From Paracidovorax avenae ATCC 19860 (lineage in GTDB: Bacteria; Pseudomonadota; Gammaproteobacteria; Burkholderiales; Burkholderiaceae_C): 64,000 nt of DNA. This document shows, one piece after another, positions 9,421 through 17,221 of this stretch. The notes under the pieces were generated by a model. The model did no database searches. It was not told the origin of the DNA and worked only from the letters and a program-made list of their open reading frames with translations. The position numbers were made by a program, and so were the translations under genes. The number at the start of each line of letters is the position of its first letter. Positions within the stretch are counted from its first letter, which is position 1. The stretch is taken from the NCBI RefSeq assembly GCF_000176855.2, contig NC_015138.1, positions 3,224,001 through 3,288,000 of the forward strand, written 5' to 3'.

Positions 9421-11070
9421 ATGCTGTCCTTCGTGAACGCCGCTGCTGCCCGTGCCGCGTCCCTGCGCGGCCCCGAAGATCCGGAGCCCGGGCATCCCGT
9501 CATCGGGCGCCGCCAATGGCTCGCCACCGCCGCCGTGGGGCTGTGCGGTGCCGCCGGGCTCACGCTGGCCGCGCCGCCCGGTGCCTTCGCCGCCGAAAGC
9601 GACCGCGATGCGCCCCGCTCCCCCGCGGAGGGCGCGCGCCTGCTGGACCGGCTCACCTGGGGCGCCAATGCCGCGGCGCTGGAGGGCCTGCAGCGCGTCG
9701 GCCCCGCGGCCACGGTGGCGGCACTGCTGCGTCCCGCGCCGAACGCCCCGCTGCCGCCCGAGGCGCAGGCGCAGATCGATGCCATGGCCATCACCCGCAC
9801 GCCGATGGAAACCCTGGCCATCGACATGCAGGCGCGCCAGCAAGCCATCAAGAACGAACCCACCGAAGACGCCCGCAAGGCCGCCCAGGACGCCTACCAG
9901 CGCGACATGCGGGCCCTGCAGCGCGAGGCCGAGCGGCGCTTCGTGCTGCGGGCCGTGTACTCCCCGGCGCAGCTGCAGGAGAAGATGACCTGGTTCTGGA
10001 TGAACCATTTCAACGTGTTCGCCGGCAAGGCGGACATCCGCGCCATGGTGGGCGACTACGAGGACCGCGCCATCCGCCCGCATGCACTGGGGCGATTCCG
10101 CGACCTGCTGGGCGCCACGGTGCGGCATCCGGCCATGCTGCGCTACCTGGACAACGCGCAGAACGCCGCCCGCCGCATCAACGAGAACTACGCACGCGAG
10201 CTGATGGAGCTGCACACGCTGGGCGTGGACGGCGGCTACAGCCAGCACGACGTGCAGGAGATGGCGCGCGTGCTCACCGGCCACGGTGTGTCGCTGCGCC
10301 CGCTGGACGAGCCACCGCCGAAACTCAAGCCCGAATGGGCGCGCCAGTACGTGCGCCGCGGCCTGTACGAGTTCCATCCGCAGCGCCATGACTGGGATCC
10401 GAAGGAACTGCTCGGCCAGCCGCTGCAGGGCCAGGGCATGGCGGAGCTGGACGAGGCGCTGGACCGGCTCGCCCGCGCTCCGGCCACCGCCCGCTTCGTG
10501 ACCCGCAAGATGGCCGCCTACCTGGTGGGCGACGCGCCGCCACCCGCGCTGCTGCAGGCGATGGCCGAGCGCTTCCAGCAGACCGATGGCCACATCGGCG
10601 CGGTGCTGCAGACGCTGTTCACGAGCGAGGCGTTCCAGGCCTCGCTCGGCACCCGGCTGCGCGACCCCGTGCAATACGTGATGGCCGGCCTGCGCCTGGG
10701 CTACTCCGACCGCGTGCTGGCCAATCCCGATCCGGCGCTCTCGTGGCTGCAGCGCCTGGCCGAGCCGCTCTACGGCCGCGTCACGCCGGACGGCTATCCG
10801 CTGGACGCCGCCGCCTGGACCAGCTCCGGCCAGATGGCCGTGCGCTTCGAGATCGCGCGGGCGCTGGGCGGGGCAGGGACCGGTGCGCTCTACCGCACCG
10901 AAGGGGCGCCGCCGCCGAAGGTGCAGCCCCCCGCGATCGCGCAGAACGCCGCCTTCCGCGCCATGGAGCCACAGCTGGCGCCGGCCACGCGGGTGGCGCT
11001 GGCGCGCGCCGGCTCGCCTGCGGAATGGAACACTTTCTTGCTGTCCGCCCCCGAATTCATGTACGCCTGA
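9421..11070 (+). CDS. DUF1800 family exported protein
   Basis: The 549-residue product belongs to the DUF1800 family of unknown biochemical function. Visible family features are LLDRLTWGAN near the N-terminus, EKMTWFWMNHFNVFAGK, RRINENYARELMELHTLGVDGGY and RFVTRKMAAYLVGD. The N-terminal region contains a Tat-type signal (IGRRQWLATAAVGLCGAAGL) after about 30 residues. DUF1800 genes are nearly always paired with a DUF1501 gene, as here, where it starts 64 bp downstream; the pair presumably acts together in the periplasm. Confidence 0.88.
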   Translation: MLSFVNAAAARAASLRGPEDPEPGHPVIGRRQWLATAAVGLCGAAGLTLAAPPGAFAAESDRDAPRSPAEGARLLDRLTWGANAAALEGLQRVGPAATVAALLRPAPNAPLPPEAQAQIDAMAITRTPMETLAIDMQARQQAIKNEPTEDARKAAQDAYQRDMRALQREAERRFVLRAVYSPAQLQEKMTWFWMNHFNVFAGKADIRAMVGDYEDRAIRPHALGRFRDLLGATVRHPAMLRYLDNAQNAARRINENYARELMELHTLGVDGGYSQHDVQEMARVLTGHGVSLRPLDEPPPKLKPEWARQYVRRGLYEFHPQRHDWDPKELLGQPLQGQGMAELDEALDRLARAPATARFVTRKMAAYLVGDAPPPALLQAMAERFQQTDGHIGAVLQTLFTSEAFQASLGTRLRDPVQYVMAGLRLGYSDRVLANPDPALSWLQRLAEPLYGRVTPDGYPLDAAAWTSSGQMAVRFEIARALGGAGTGALYRTEGAPPPKVQPPAIAQNAAFRAMEPQLAPATRVALARAGSPAEWNTFLLSAPEFMYA

Positions 11071-11134
11071 TGGCCGCTCCGGGCGTTGCGGATGCAGCGC
11101 CCCCAGCTCCCCGATGACCCAGGAAAGGCCTGCC

Positions 11135-12433
11135 ATGACGCATTCCGACGCCCCCCGAGATTCCTCCCTGCCCCGCGATGCGGCCGATGCCGTGCCGGGC
11201 CTTGCCGGCATCGCGCCCACGCGCCGGCGCTGCCTGCAGGCGCTCGCCGCGCTGGCCGCACCGGGCGTGCTGCAGGCCAGCCTGGCGGCCACGCCGCAGG
11301 GCGCCACGGATGCACGCTTCCTGCTCGTCTTCCTGCGTGGCGGCTACGATTGCGCGAGCCTGCTGGTGCCCACTGCCAGCGACTTCTACTACGAAAGCCG
11401 CCCGAACATCGCCATCCCCCGGCCCGGCGCCGAGGGCGGCGCCCTGCAGCTCACGGCCGACTGGGGCCTGCACCCGGCGCTGGCCGGTTCGCTGCAGCCG
11501 CTCTATGCAAAGAAACAGGTCGCCTTCGTGCCGTTCTCGGGCACCGACGATCTCACGCGCAGTCACTTCGACACGCAGGACAGCATCGAGCTGGGCCAGC
11601 CCGTGGGCGCGCGGCGCGACTACCGCTCGGGCTTCCTGAACCGGCTGGCGACGGAGCTCGGGGCACAGACGCGCTGGCACGACCATCTCTCGCCGATGGC
11701 CTTCACCGACACGCTGCCGCTGGTGCTGCGCGGCGGCTACGACGTGCCCAACACGGCCCTGGCCGCGGCCGGCGTGTCCAAGCCCGGCATCGACGAACGG
11801 CAGGCGGGACTGATCGCCTCCATGTACCAGGGCACGCCGCTGGCCGCCCCCGTGGCCGAGGGCTTCCAGACGCGCGACGAGGTGGCGCGCACCATGCAGG
11901 GCGAGATGGACGCCGCCAGCCGCAACGCGCTCAGCACCAAGGGCTTCGAGGGCACGGCGCGGCGCATGGCGCGCCTCATGCAGTCGCGCTACAACCTGGG
12001 GTTCGTGGACGTGGGCGGCTGGGATACGCACGTGGGCCAGGGCAACGCAACGGGCGCGCTGGCCAACCGCTTCGAGGAGCTGGGCCGGGGCCTCGCAGCC
12101 TTCGCTGACGAAATGGGCCCGGCCTGGAACCGCACCACGGTCGTCGTGGTGAGCGAGTTCGGCCGCACCTTCCGCGAGAACGGCAACCGCGGCACCGACC
12201 ACGGCCACGGCAGCGTGATGTGGGTGCTGGGCGGCGGCATCGCCGGCGGACGCATCGCGGGCGAGCAGCAGGCGCTCACCGCGACCACGCTGTTCCAGAA
12301 CCGCGACTATCCGGTGCTCAACGACTACCGTGGCGTGCTGGGCGGGATCTTCGGGCGCATGTACGGACTGAACGGGAACGCGCTGGCCCGGGTGTTCCCG
12401 GGCGCGAAACCCAAAGACCTGCGGCTGGTTTGA
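11135..12433 (+). CDS. DUF1501 family exported protein
   Basis: A 432-residue member of the DUF1501 family, related to the alkaline phosphatase/sulfatase fold. It shows RFLLVFLRGGYDCASLLVP, SHFDTQDSIELG, GFVDVGGWDTHVGQG and VVVVSEFGRTFRENG followed by GTDHGHGSVMWVLGG, the conserved metal-site-like motifs of this family. A Tat-type signal (PTRRRCLQALAALAAPGVL) lies near residues 28-50. The start at 11135 is set by the Shine-Dalgarno AGGAAAGG at 11121-11128; an in-frame ATG at 11114 lacks one. It is cotranscribed with the DUF1800 gene. The function is unknown. Confidence 0.88.
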   Translation: MTHSDAPRDSSLPRDAADAVPGLAGIAPTRRRCLQALAALAAPGVLQASLAATPQGATDARFLLVFLRGGYDCASLLVPTASDFYYESRPNIAIPRPGAEGGALQLTADWGLHPALAGSLQPLYAKKQVAFVPFSGTDDLTRSHFDTQDSIELGQPVGARRDYRSGFLNRLATELGAQTRWHDHLSPMAFTDTLPLVLRGGYDVPNTALAAAGVSKPGIDERQAGLIASMYQGTPLAAPVAEGFQTRDEVARTMQGEMDAASRNALSTKGFEGTARRMARLMQSRYNLGFVDVGGWDTHVGQGNATGALANRFEELGRGLAAFADEMGPAWNRTTVVVVSEFGRTFRENGNRGTDHGHGSVMWVLGGGIAGGRIAGEQQALTATTLFQNRDYPVLNDYRGVLGGIFGRMYGLNGNALARVFPGAKPKDLRLV

Positions 12434-12472
12434 AAGACGCCGGAGGGGGCCGGTGATTCGCGGCGCCGTGTC

Positions 12473-13432
12473 TCAGCCCTGTGCTGGCGCACCCGACTTG
12501 AACACGCCCGTCAGCAACTCCGGCAACCGATCCCGCCCCATGCGGAATCCGCAGGCTTGCGCATGGCCCCCGCCGCCCATGCGGGTCGCGAGCACCGAGC
12601 AGTCGTAGCCGCGCTGCGAGCGCAGGCCGACCTTGACCTGCCCGTCCTTGCCCACCACCCACATCAGCGCGAAGGTGCCGGACTGCTGGGAGAGCATCTC
12701 GCCGATCAGGCTGTGGAAGGCGCCCGGGGCATTGACCATCAGGCCCTGCTCACCGTCGAATACCAGCGGCTGCGCGCCACCGGCCACGTCGGCCGCGAGG
12801 TGGCGGAACTTCTCGTCCATGGCCTCGCCGCGCGCGACGAAGGCCTGCGTCTGGTCCGGCGTGAAACGGGCGATGGCGTCCCAGCGCGCGAAGTCGAAGG
12901 GTTCCATGTCCAGCGCGGCGACATAGCCGGCAGTCTCGGGGTACTTCCAGTTCCAGAGGTCGCGGTCTTCGATGTAGCGCACCAGATCGGGCAGCGGTGC
13001 CTCCGCATGGAAGAAGTCCCAGGCCAGGCGCGCGCCCGACTTGTCCATGTCGAAATGCACCACGCCGCAGCGGCAGGCGAAGCCGGTGAGCTGTTCGGCA
13101 GCGCTCTTGTGGTGGTCCAGCATCACGAGGCGGGCGGCGCGTTCGTCGATGGCGCGCAGCAGTTCGGGCGGGAACGAGAAGTCCAGGATGTACACGTACC
13201 GGCCTTCCAGGGGCGGCAGGTCCTCCACCGACTTCGCCTGGCCGTGAGACAGGCCCACGCATTCGACCTCGCCGCCGTAATAGCGCCAGGCGGCCAGCGC
13301 GGCACCGAAGCCGTCGGCGCAGCGGCCGTGGTAGAGCACCAGGGGGGATGGATCGCCGGGCGAGGGGGCCATGAGCAGTGTCTGGGGCAGCAGGGTGCGC
13401 GCGGGAGCGGGGGCGGAAGTCGTCGTGGTCAT
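12473..13432 (-). CDS. DHH/DHHA1 family phosphoesterase
   Basis: The 319-residue protein carries the DHH phosphoesterase pattern: YHGRCADGFGAALAAW near the N-terminus (first metal aspartate), YILDFSFP, the signature MLDHHKSA, and a C-terminal DHHA1 nucleic-acid or nucleotide-binding motif GGGGHAQACGF. Relatives hydrolyse short oligonucleotides or cyclic-dinucleotide products (NrnA/NrnB type), and some are annotated only as DHH hydrolases. The start MTTTTSAP at 13432 is preferred over longer frames because the DHH fold begins about 30 residues later. It converges with the DUF1501 gene and is divergent from the lipoprotein gene. Confidence 0.87.
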   Translation of the reverse strand: MTTTTSAPAPARTLLPQTLLMAPSPGDPSPLVLYHGRCADGFGAALAAWRYYGGEVECVGLSHGQAKSVEDLPPLEGRYVYILDFSFPPELLRAIDERAARLVMLDHHKSAAEQLTGFACRCGVVHFDMDKSGARLAWDFFHAEAPLPDLVRYIEDRDLWNWKYPETAGYVAALDMEPFDFARWDAIARFTPDQTQAFVARGEAMDEKFRHLAADVAGGAQPLVFDGEQGLMVNAPGAFHSLIGEMLSQQSGTFALMWVVGKDGQVKVGLRSQRGYDCSVLATRMGGGGHAQACGFRMGRDRLPELLTGVFKSGAPAQG

Positions 13433-13564
13433 AGGGGCGCGATTGTCCGCGACATCGGGGCTGGCGCGCTCGCGCGCGGCGCGGAACAATGGCGCAGTCG
13501 GCGGGACATGCATCCGATGCCGTCCCGCCCTGCCCGTCACCCCACTCCGCCCGAGGAGCCCCAC

Positions 13565-14224
13565 ATGCCCGCAACCCACCCCCTCCGCCCCGGCCGCAAG
13601 GCCCCTGCACGCCTGGCCTGCACCGGCCTGCTGGCGGCCGCGCTGGCGCTTGCGGGATGCGCCAGCACGGTGCCCTCGCCGGCCAGCGCGGATCCGGCCG
13701 AGGTGCAGCGCCATGCGGCCGACCTGGCCGAATGCCAGCGCTATGCGCAGCAGATCGGCGTGGTGATCGAGACGCTGGACGGCATGCTGACCGGCGCGCT
13801 GGTGCTGGCGTCGCTCGCCTGGTCCGCGGGCGGCAGCCACGATGCGGTGCGCGACTGGGCCGTGGCGGGCGGCGCGCTCGGGGCCACCCAGGGCCTGCAG
13901 CCGCTGGAGCGCCGGCGCCGCGCGGTGGACAGCTGCATGCAGGCGCGCGGCCATGCGACCGGGCCCTACCCCGCGGCGCCTCTGCCGCCGCCGCCCGCCG
14001 AGCCCGCTCCCGGCACGGTGACCGGGCCCGCGCTGCCCGCCATCGCGCTGGGGGTGGACAGTTTCAGCGCCCAGCAGCTGGCGCGCGCGCAGGCCTGCAG
14101 CGCCCAGCCCGTCGCGGCGCTGGCGGCCAAGGGGCCGGGCTTCGAGACCTATACCGTGGCCTGCGACAACGGCGATGCGCTGGCGATCCGCTGCGAGTTC
14201 GGCAACTGCCGCGTGCTGCGCTGA
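13565..14224 (+). CDS. Hypothetical lipoprotein
   Basis: This 219-residue product has a type II signal peptide with lipobox LAGC (CTGLLAAALALAGC), so it should be lipid-anchored in the outer or inner membrane. The mature part contains a glycine-rich hydrophobic stretch (WAVAGGALGATQGLQ) reminiscent of glycine-zipper proteins, a Pro-rich linker and a C-terminal domain with four cysteines (CSAQ, CDNGD, CEFGNC) that could form disulfides. I do not recognise a named family. A GAGGAG Shine-Dalgarno precedes the ATG. Confidence 0.75.
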   Translation: MPATHPLRPGRKAPARLACTGLLAAALALAGCASTVPSPASADPAEVQRHAADLAECQRYAQQIGVVIETLDGMLTGALVLASLAWSAGGSHDAVRDWAVAGGALGATQGLQPLERRRRAVDSCMQARGHATGPYPAAPLPPPPAEPAPGTVTGPALPAIALGVDSFSAQQLARAQACSAQPVAALAAKGPGFETYTVACDNGDALAIRCEFGNCRVLR

Positions 14225-14268
14225 ACGGCCGGGCCGCGGTGCCCACGCCGGGGTATGCTGCGCGCCCG

Positions 14269-15114
14269 ATGCCGCTTCCGACCGCACCCCGCCACCCGCC
14301 CCTGTCCATCCTCTGGCAGGACGACGACCTCGTCGCCGTGTACAAGCCTGCCGGATGGCTGGTGCACCGCACGGGGCTGGACGCAGGGGAGACCCGCTTC
14401 GTGATGCAGGCGCTGCGCGACCAGATGGGCCGCCGCGTCTATCCGGTACACCGGCTCGACAAGGGCACCTGCGGGGTGCTGGTGATGGGGCTGCACGCGG
14501 ACGCGGCCCGCGCGCTGTCGCAGGCCTTCGAGCACCACCGGGTGGACAAGCGCTACCTCGCCCTCGTGCGCGGCCATGCGCCGGACCGGGTGCAGGTGGA
14601 CCATGCCCTGCGCCCGGACGATGCGCCGCCCGACGCCGCCGTTCAGCCGGCCCGCACGGCGCTGCGCTGCCTTGCGCGGCTGGAACTGCCCGAGGCCAGC
14701 GACACGCGCTTCGCCACCACGCGGGCTTCGCTGGTGGAAGCCCTGCCGGAAACCGGCCGCCGCCACCAGATCCGCCGGCACCTCAAGCACATCGCCCATC
14801 CGATCCTGGGCGACGCCACCCACGGCAAAGGTCCGCTGAACCGCTGGTGGGCACAGCGGCTGGGCCTGCAACGGCTCTGGCTGCACGCCTGGCGGCTGGC
14901 ACTGCCGCATCCCGCGACGGGCGACATGCTGGTCCTGGACAGTGGCCTGCACGGTGGCCCGCTGCCCGGCACGCCGGCCGCGCCGGACGGGGCGGGCCCG
15001 CCGGAGGTGCCGGCGGATCTGTCGGCGGGTTCACCCGACCTGCACGACTGGCAGGCGCGCGTGCTGTGCCTCGACTGGGTCCGCTGCGGCGACGCGGCGG
15101 CCCCGGAACGCTGA
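14269..15114 (+). CDS. truC: tRNA pseudouridine synthase C (TruC family)
   Basis: A 281-residue RluA-superfamily pseudouridine synthase. The catalytic aspartate lies in VHRLDKGTCGVLVMGL. The downstream pattern FEHHRVDKRYLALVRG, then ETGRRHQIRRHLKHIAHPIL and GDATHGKGPLNRWW matches TruC, which modifies U65 in tRNA, better than RluA/RluC because no S4 domain is present and the DATHGKGPLNR motif is TruC-like. A C-terminal extension of about 40 residues rich in Gly/Pro/Asp goes beyond E. coli TruC. Confidence 0.87.
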   Translation: MPLPTAPRHPPLSILWQDDDLVAVYKPAGWLVHRTGLDAGETRFVMQALRDQMGRRVYPVHRLDKGTCGVLVMGLHADAARALSQAFEHHRVDKRYLALVRGHAPDRVQVDHALRPDDAPPDAAVQPARTALRCLARLELPEASDTRFATTRASLVEALPETGRRHQIRRHLKHIAHPILGDATHGKGPLNRWWAQRLGLQRLWLHAWRLALPHPATGDMLVLDSGLHGGPLPGTPAAPDGAGPPEVPADLSAGSPDLHDWQARVLCLDWVRCGDAAAPER

Positions 15115-15141
15115 CGCCGGAATCCACCGGGGAACGCGCAT

Positions 15142-15267
15142 GCAGGGACTGGCAGGAAGGCCTTGCCGCTGCCGGTAGGCGCCGTCCTACCCGCTGTCGC
15201 GACAGGTGCTGCCGGGATGCCGGCTGCCCGCGGCGCAAAGTCGGGGCCACTTCCGAAGACTCGACTT
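15142..15267 (+). promoter_or_regulatory. Hairpin-rich leader upstream of the mgtC-family gene (candidate)
   Basis: Between truC and the MgtC gene (238 bp without a gene), several short inverted repeats follow one another: GGTAGG/CCTACC (15174-15179 with 15186-15191), the perfect palindrome CTGTCGCGACAG (15194-15205) and AAGTCG/CGACTT (15238-15243 with 15262-15267). This looks like a structured 5' leader. MgtC-family genes are known for leader-mediated control in other bacteria, but I cannot match it to a known riboswitch class, so regulation is inference. Confidence 0.35.
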
Positions 15268-15352
15268 CCGCCATGCACGACACCATCCCCCGCGGCCCTG
15301 ACGGCCGGAGCCTCCAGGCACATTCCGGCGCATGCCCGCACGGGGGCGCCGC

Positions 15353-15970
15353 ATGACGGAGTGGTGGGAGGTGATCCTGGCCACGACGGCCGGCGAATTT
15401 TCCGACCTGCCCGACCTGGAGCAGGCCACGCGCATCGTGGTGCGCCTGGGCATGGCCGGGCTGCTGGGCGGACTGCTGGGCTGGGAGCGCGAGCACCGCG
15501 GCAAGGCTGCCGGGGTGCGCACGCACATGCTGGTGTCGATGGGCGCGGCACTGTTCGTGCTGGTGGCCGAGCAGGAAGGCATCGCGCCCGCGGACAACAG
15601 CCGCGTGCTGCAGGGCATCATCGCAGGCGTGGGCTTCCTGGGTGCGGGCACCATCCTCAAGAGCGACGGCGCGCACCAGATACGCGGGCTCACCACCGCG
15701 GCCGGCATCTGGCTCACCGCGGCGATCGGCGTGGCGGCGGGCCTGGGCCGCGAGGCCACCGCGCTGCTGAGCACGCTGCTGGCGCTGCTGGTGCTGGCTG
15801 CGGAGCCGCTCGCGCAGCGGCTCTTGCACGGGCGCAGCGCCCCCGCGGAGGACGATGCGCCGGCAGCCGGGGAACGCCGGGCCGCGGCAGGAGCGCGCTC
15901 GCCCTCCTCGGCGCCGAACCACGGCAGCGAGACAGGCTCCACCGGCGGCGGCCCGCCCCCGGCATCCTGA
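15353..15970 (+). CDS. MgtC/SapB family inner-membrane protein
   Basis: The 205-residue protein shows MgtC/SapB core motifs: RLGMAGLLGGLLGWEREHRG, KAAGVRTHMLVSMGAALF, IIAGVGFLGAGTILK and IRGLTTAAGIWLTAAIGVAAG, across four to five membrane helices in residues 20-150. MgtC proteins support growth at low magnesium and survival in hosts, in some cases by acting on the F-type ATP synthase. The C-terminal 50 residues are a hydrophilic Ala/Gly/Ser tail of low complexity. ATG 15332 is an alternative start adding seven residues; neither has a clear Shine-Dalgarno. Confidence 0.87.
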   Translation: MTEWWEVILATTAGEFSDLPDLEQATRIVVRLGMAGLLGGLLGWEREHRGKAAGVRTHMLVSMGAALFVLVAEQEGIAPADNSRVLQGIIAGVGFLGAGTILKSDGAHQIRGLTTAAGIWLTAAIGVAAGLGREATALLSTLLALLVLAAEPLAQRLLHGRSAPAEDDAPAAGERRAAAGARSPSSAPNHGSETGSTGGGPPPAS

Positions 15971-15982
15971 GCATTTACGCCC

Positions 15983-16438
15983 TCAGCGTGCCCGCCGGCG
16001 TGCGGCCGGATCGGGGGAAAAATGCGGCCCCGCGCCCGAAGCCCCCAGGGTGTCGTCCGGATTGCGCAACGGGCAGGCGCGCAGGGACAGGCACCCGCAG
16101 CCGATGCAGCCGTCGAGCTGGTCGCGCAGGCGCGTGAGCGTGGCGATGCGTTCATCGAGCTCCGCGCGCCAGGCTGCGGACAGCCGGCGCCAGTCGGCCA
16201 CCGTGGGCGTGCGGCCCTCGGGCAGGGCCTGCAGGGCGTCCGCGATGGTCGCCAGTGGCAACCCCATGCGCTGCGCGATCTTGATGACGGCGACGCGCCG
16301 CAGCACGGAGCGTGGATAGCGGCGCTGGTTGCCGGCGCTGCGCACGCTGGCGATCAGGCCCTTGGATTCGTAGAAATGCAGCGCCGACACCGCCAGCCCG
16401 CTGCGGTCGGCGACTTCGCCCACGGTAAGTTCGGGCAT
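15983..16438 (-). CDS. soxR: Redox-sensitive transcriptional activator SoxR
   Basis: The 151-residue MerR-family regulator has the DNA-binding region [39 protein letters not shown] and the dimerisation helix. Its [2Fe-2S] cluster ligands are complete: [12 protein letters not shown], i.e. C-x2-C-x-C-x5-C, the SoxR-specific spacing. Oxidation of the cluster by redox-cycling compounds switches bound SoxR to an activator. The start MPELTVGE gives the usual SoxR length; an in-frame ATG at 16561 would add 41 Pro/Ser-rich residues and cannot be excluded. The divergent promoter at 16602-16632 carries a SoxR box. Confidence 0.95.
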   Translation of the reverse strand: MPELTVGEVADRSGLAVSALHFYESKGLIASVRSAGNQRRYPRSVLRRVAVIKIAQRMGLPLATIADALQALPEGRTPTVADWRRLSAAWRAELDERIATLTRLRDQLDGCIGCGCLSLRACPLRNPDDTLGASGAGPHFSPDPAARRRAR

Positions 16439-16601
16439 GTCGGCACGGCCTGCCCGCCGCGAAGGAGACTTGGCGGCGAGTGATGCGACCGGCAATGTGG
16501 CTGACGGTGTGGCCGAAGCCGGAGGAGCGGAAGGCGGGGTGCTGCGGGAGGTGGGCGGCATGGAGCGGTAGCGGGCGATAGGCAGTGTGGAAAAAAAGCG
16601 T

Positions 16602-16632
16602 TTGACCTCAAGTTTAGTTGAGGTTCGATACT
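16602..16632 (+). promoter_or_regulatory. SoxR-box promoter with 19-bp spacer
   Basis: TTGACC (-35, 16602-16607) and GATACT (-10, 16627-16632) are separated by exactly 19 bp, the over-long spacing characteristic of MerR/SoxR-activated promoters. The spacer holds an 18-bp near-palindrome CCTCAAGTTTAGTTGAGG (16606-16623), which differs at three positions from the E. coli soxS operator as I remember it. It points toward the RidA-like gene and MFS gene and lies between soxR and its presumed targets. Confidence 0.88.
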
Positions 16633-16694
16633 GCAGGGCATGCGGTTGCCGGTCTCGCCGGCAGGCTCTTTTTCCTGAACATCAATGCTTTCCC

Positions 16695-17147
16695 ATGACT
16701 CCTTGCTCACCAGCCCCGAATCCTTCCCCCGCTGCCCATCCCGTACTGTCCTTCGCCAACCCGCCCGGGCTCTACGACCCCGCGCCGAACGGCTATTCCC
16801 ACCTGGCCATCGTGCAGGGGCCGGCCCGCCTCATCCACGTCGCCGGCCAGGGCGGGGAGGACGCCGAGGGCCGGCTGGCCGAGGGTTTCGATGCCCAGGT
16901 GCGCCAGGCGCTGGACAACCTCTGCACCGCGCTGGCCGCGGCGGGCGCCGCGCCGCGCGACGTCGCCCGCCTCACGGTGCTGGTGGTGGACCATTCGGAA
17001 GAACGGCTGCGCTCCTGCGGCGCGGCCCTGCTCGCCCGCTGGGCCGGCGCTGCCCTCCCGGCCTGTACGCTGATTCCCGTGCCGCGGCTCGCGCTCGATG
17101 GCATGCTGTTCGAAATCGACGCCACGGCAGTGCTGCCGGCGGCGTGA
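16695..17147 (+). CDS. RidA/YjgF-like protein
   Basis: A 150-residue protein of the RidA/YjgF/UK114 family by pattern: NPPGLYDPAPNGYSHLAIV, IHVAGQGGEDAEGRLAEGF, VRQALDNLCTALAAAGA and DVARLTVLVVDHSEE, then LIPVPRLALDGMLFEIDA. RidA itself hydrolyses reactive enamine/imine intermediates; this is a divergent subgroup in which the canonical RidA arginine motif is replaced (VPRLALDG), so activity is uncertain. It is the first gene after the SoxR-box promoter, 62 bp from the -10, and probably cotranscribed with the MFS gene 74 bp downstream. Confidence 0.82.
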   Translation: MTPCSPAPNPSPAAHPVLSFANPPGLYDPAPNGYSHLAIVQGPARLIHVAGQGGEDAEGRLAEGFDAQVRQALDNLCTALAAAGAAPRDVARLTVLVVDHSEERLRSCGAALLARWAGAALPACTLIPVPRLALDGMLFEIDATAVLPAA

Positions 17148-17221
17148 AGCGCATCCACCCCATGCCCGCGGGCCACGGTGCCCCATGCCTTCGCCATTTC
17201 CTGCAGACCGATTCACATCCC

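Noticed and set aside
15142..15352. Calling the mgtC leader a magnesium (M-box) or manganese (yybP-ykoY) riboswitch
   Set aside because: I cannot find the conserved core of either class in the sequence; only generic hairpins are supported.
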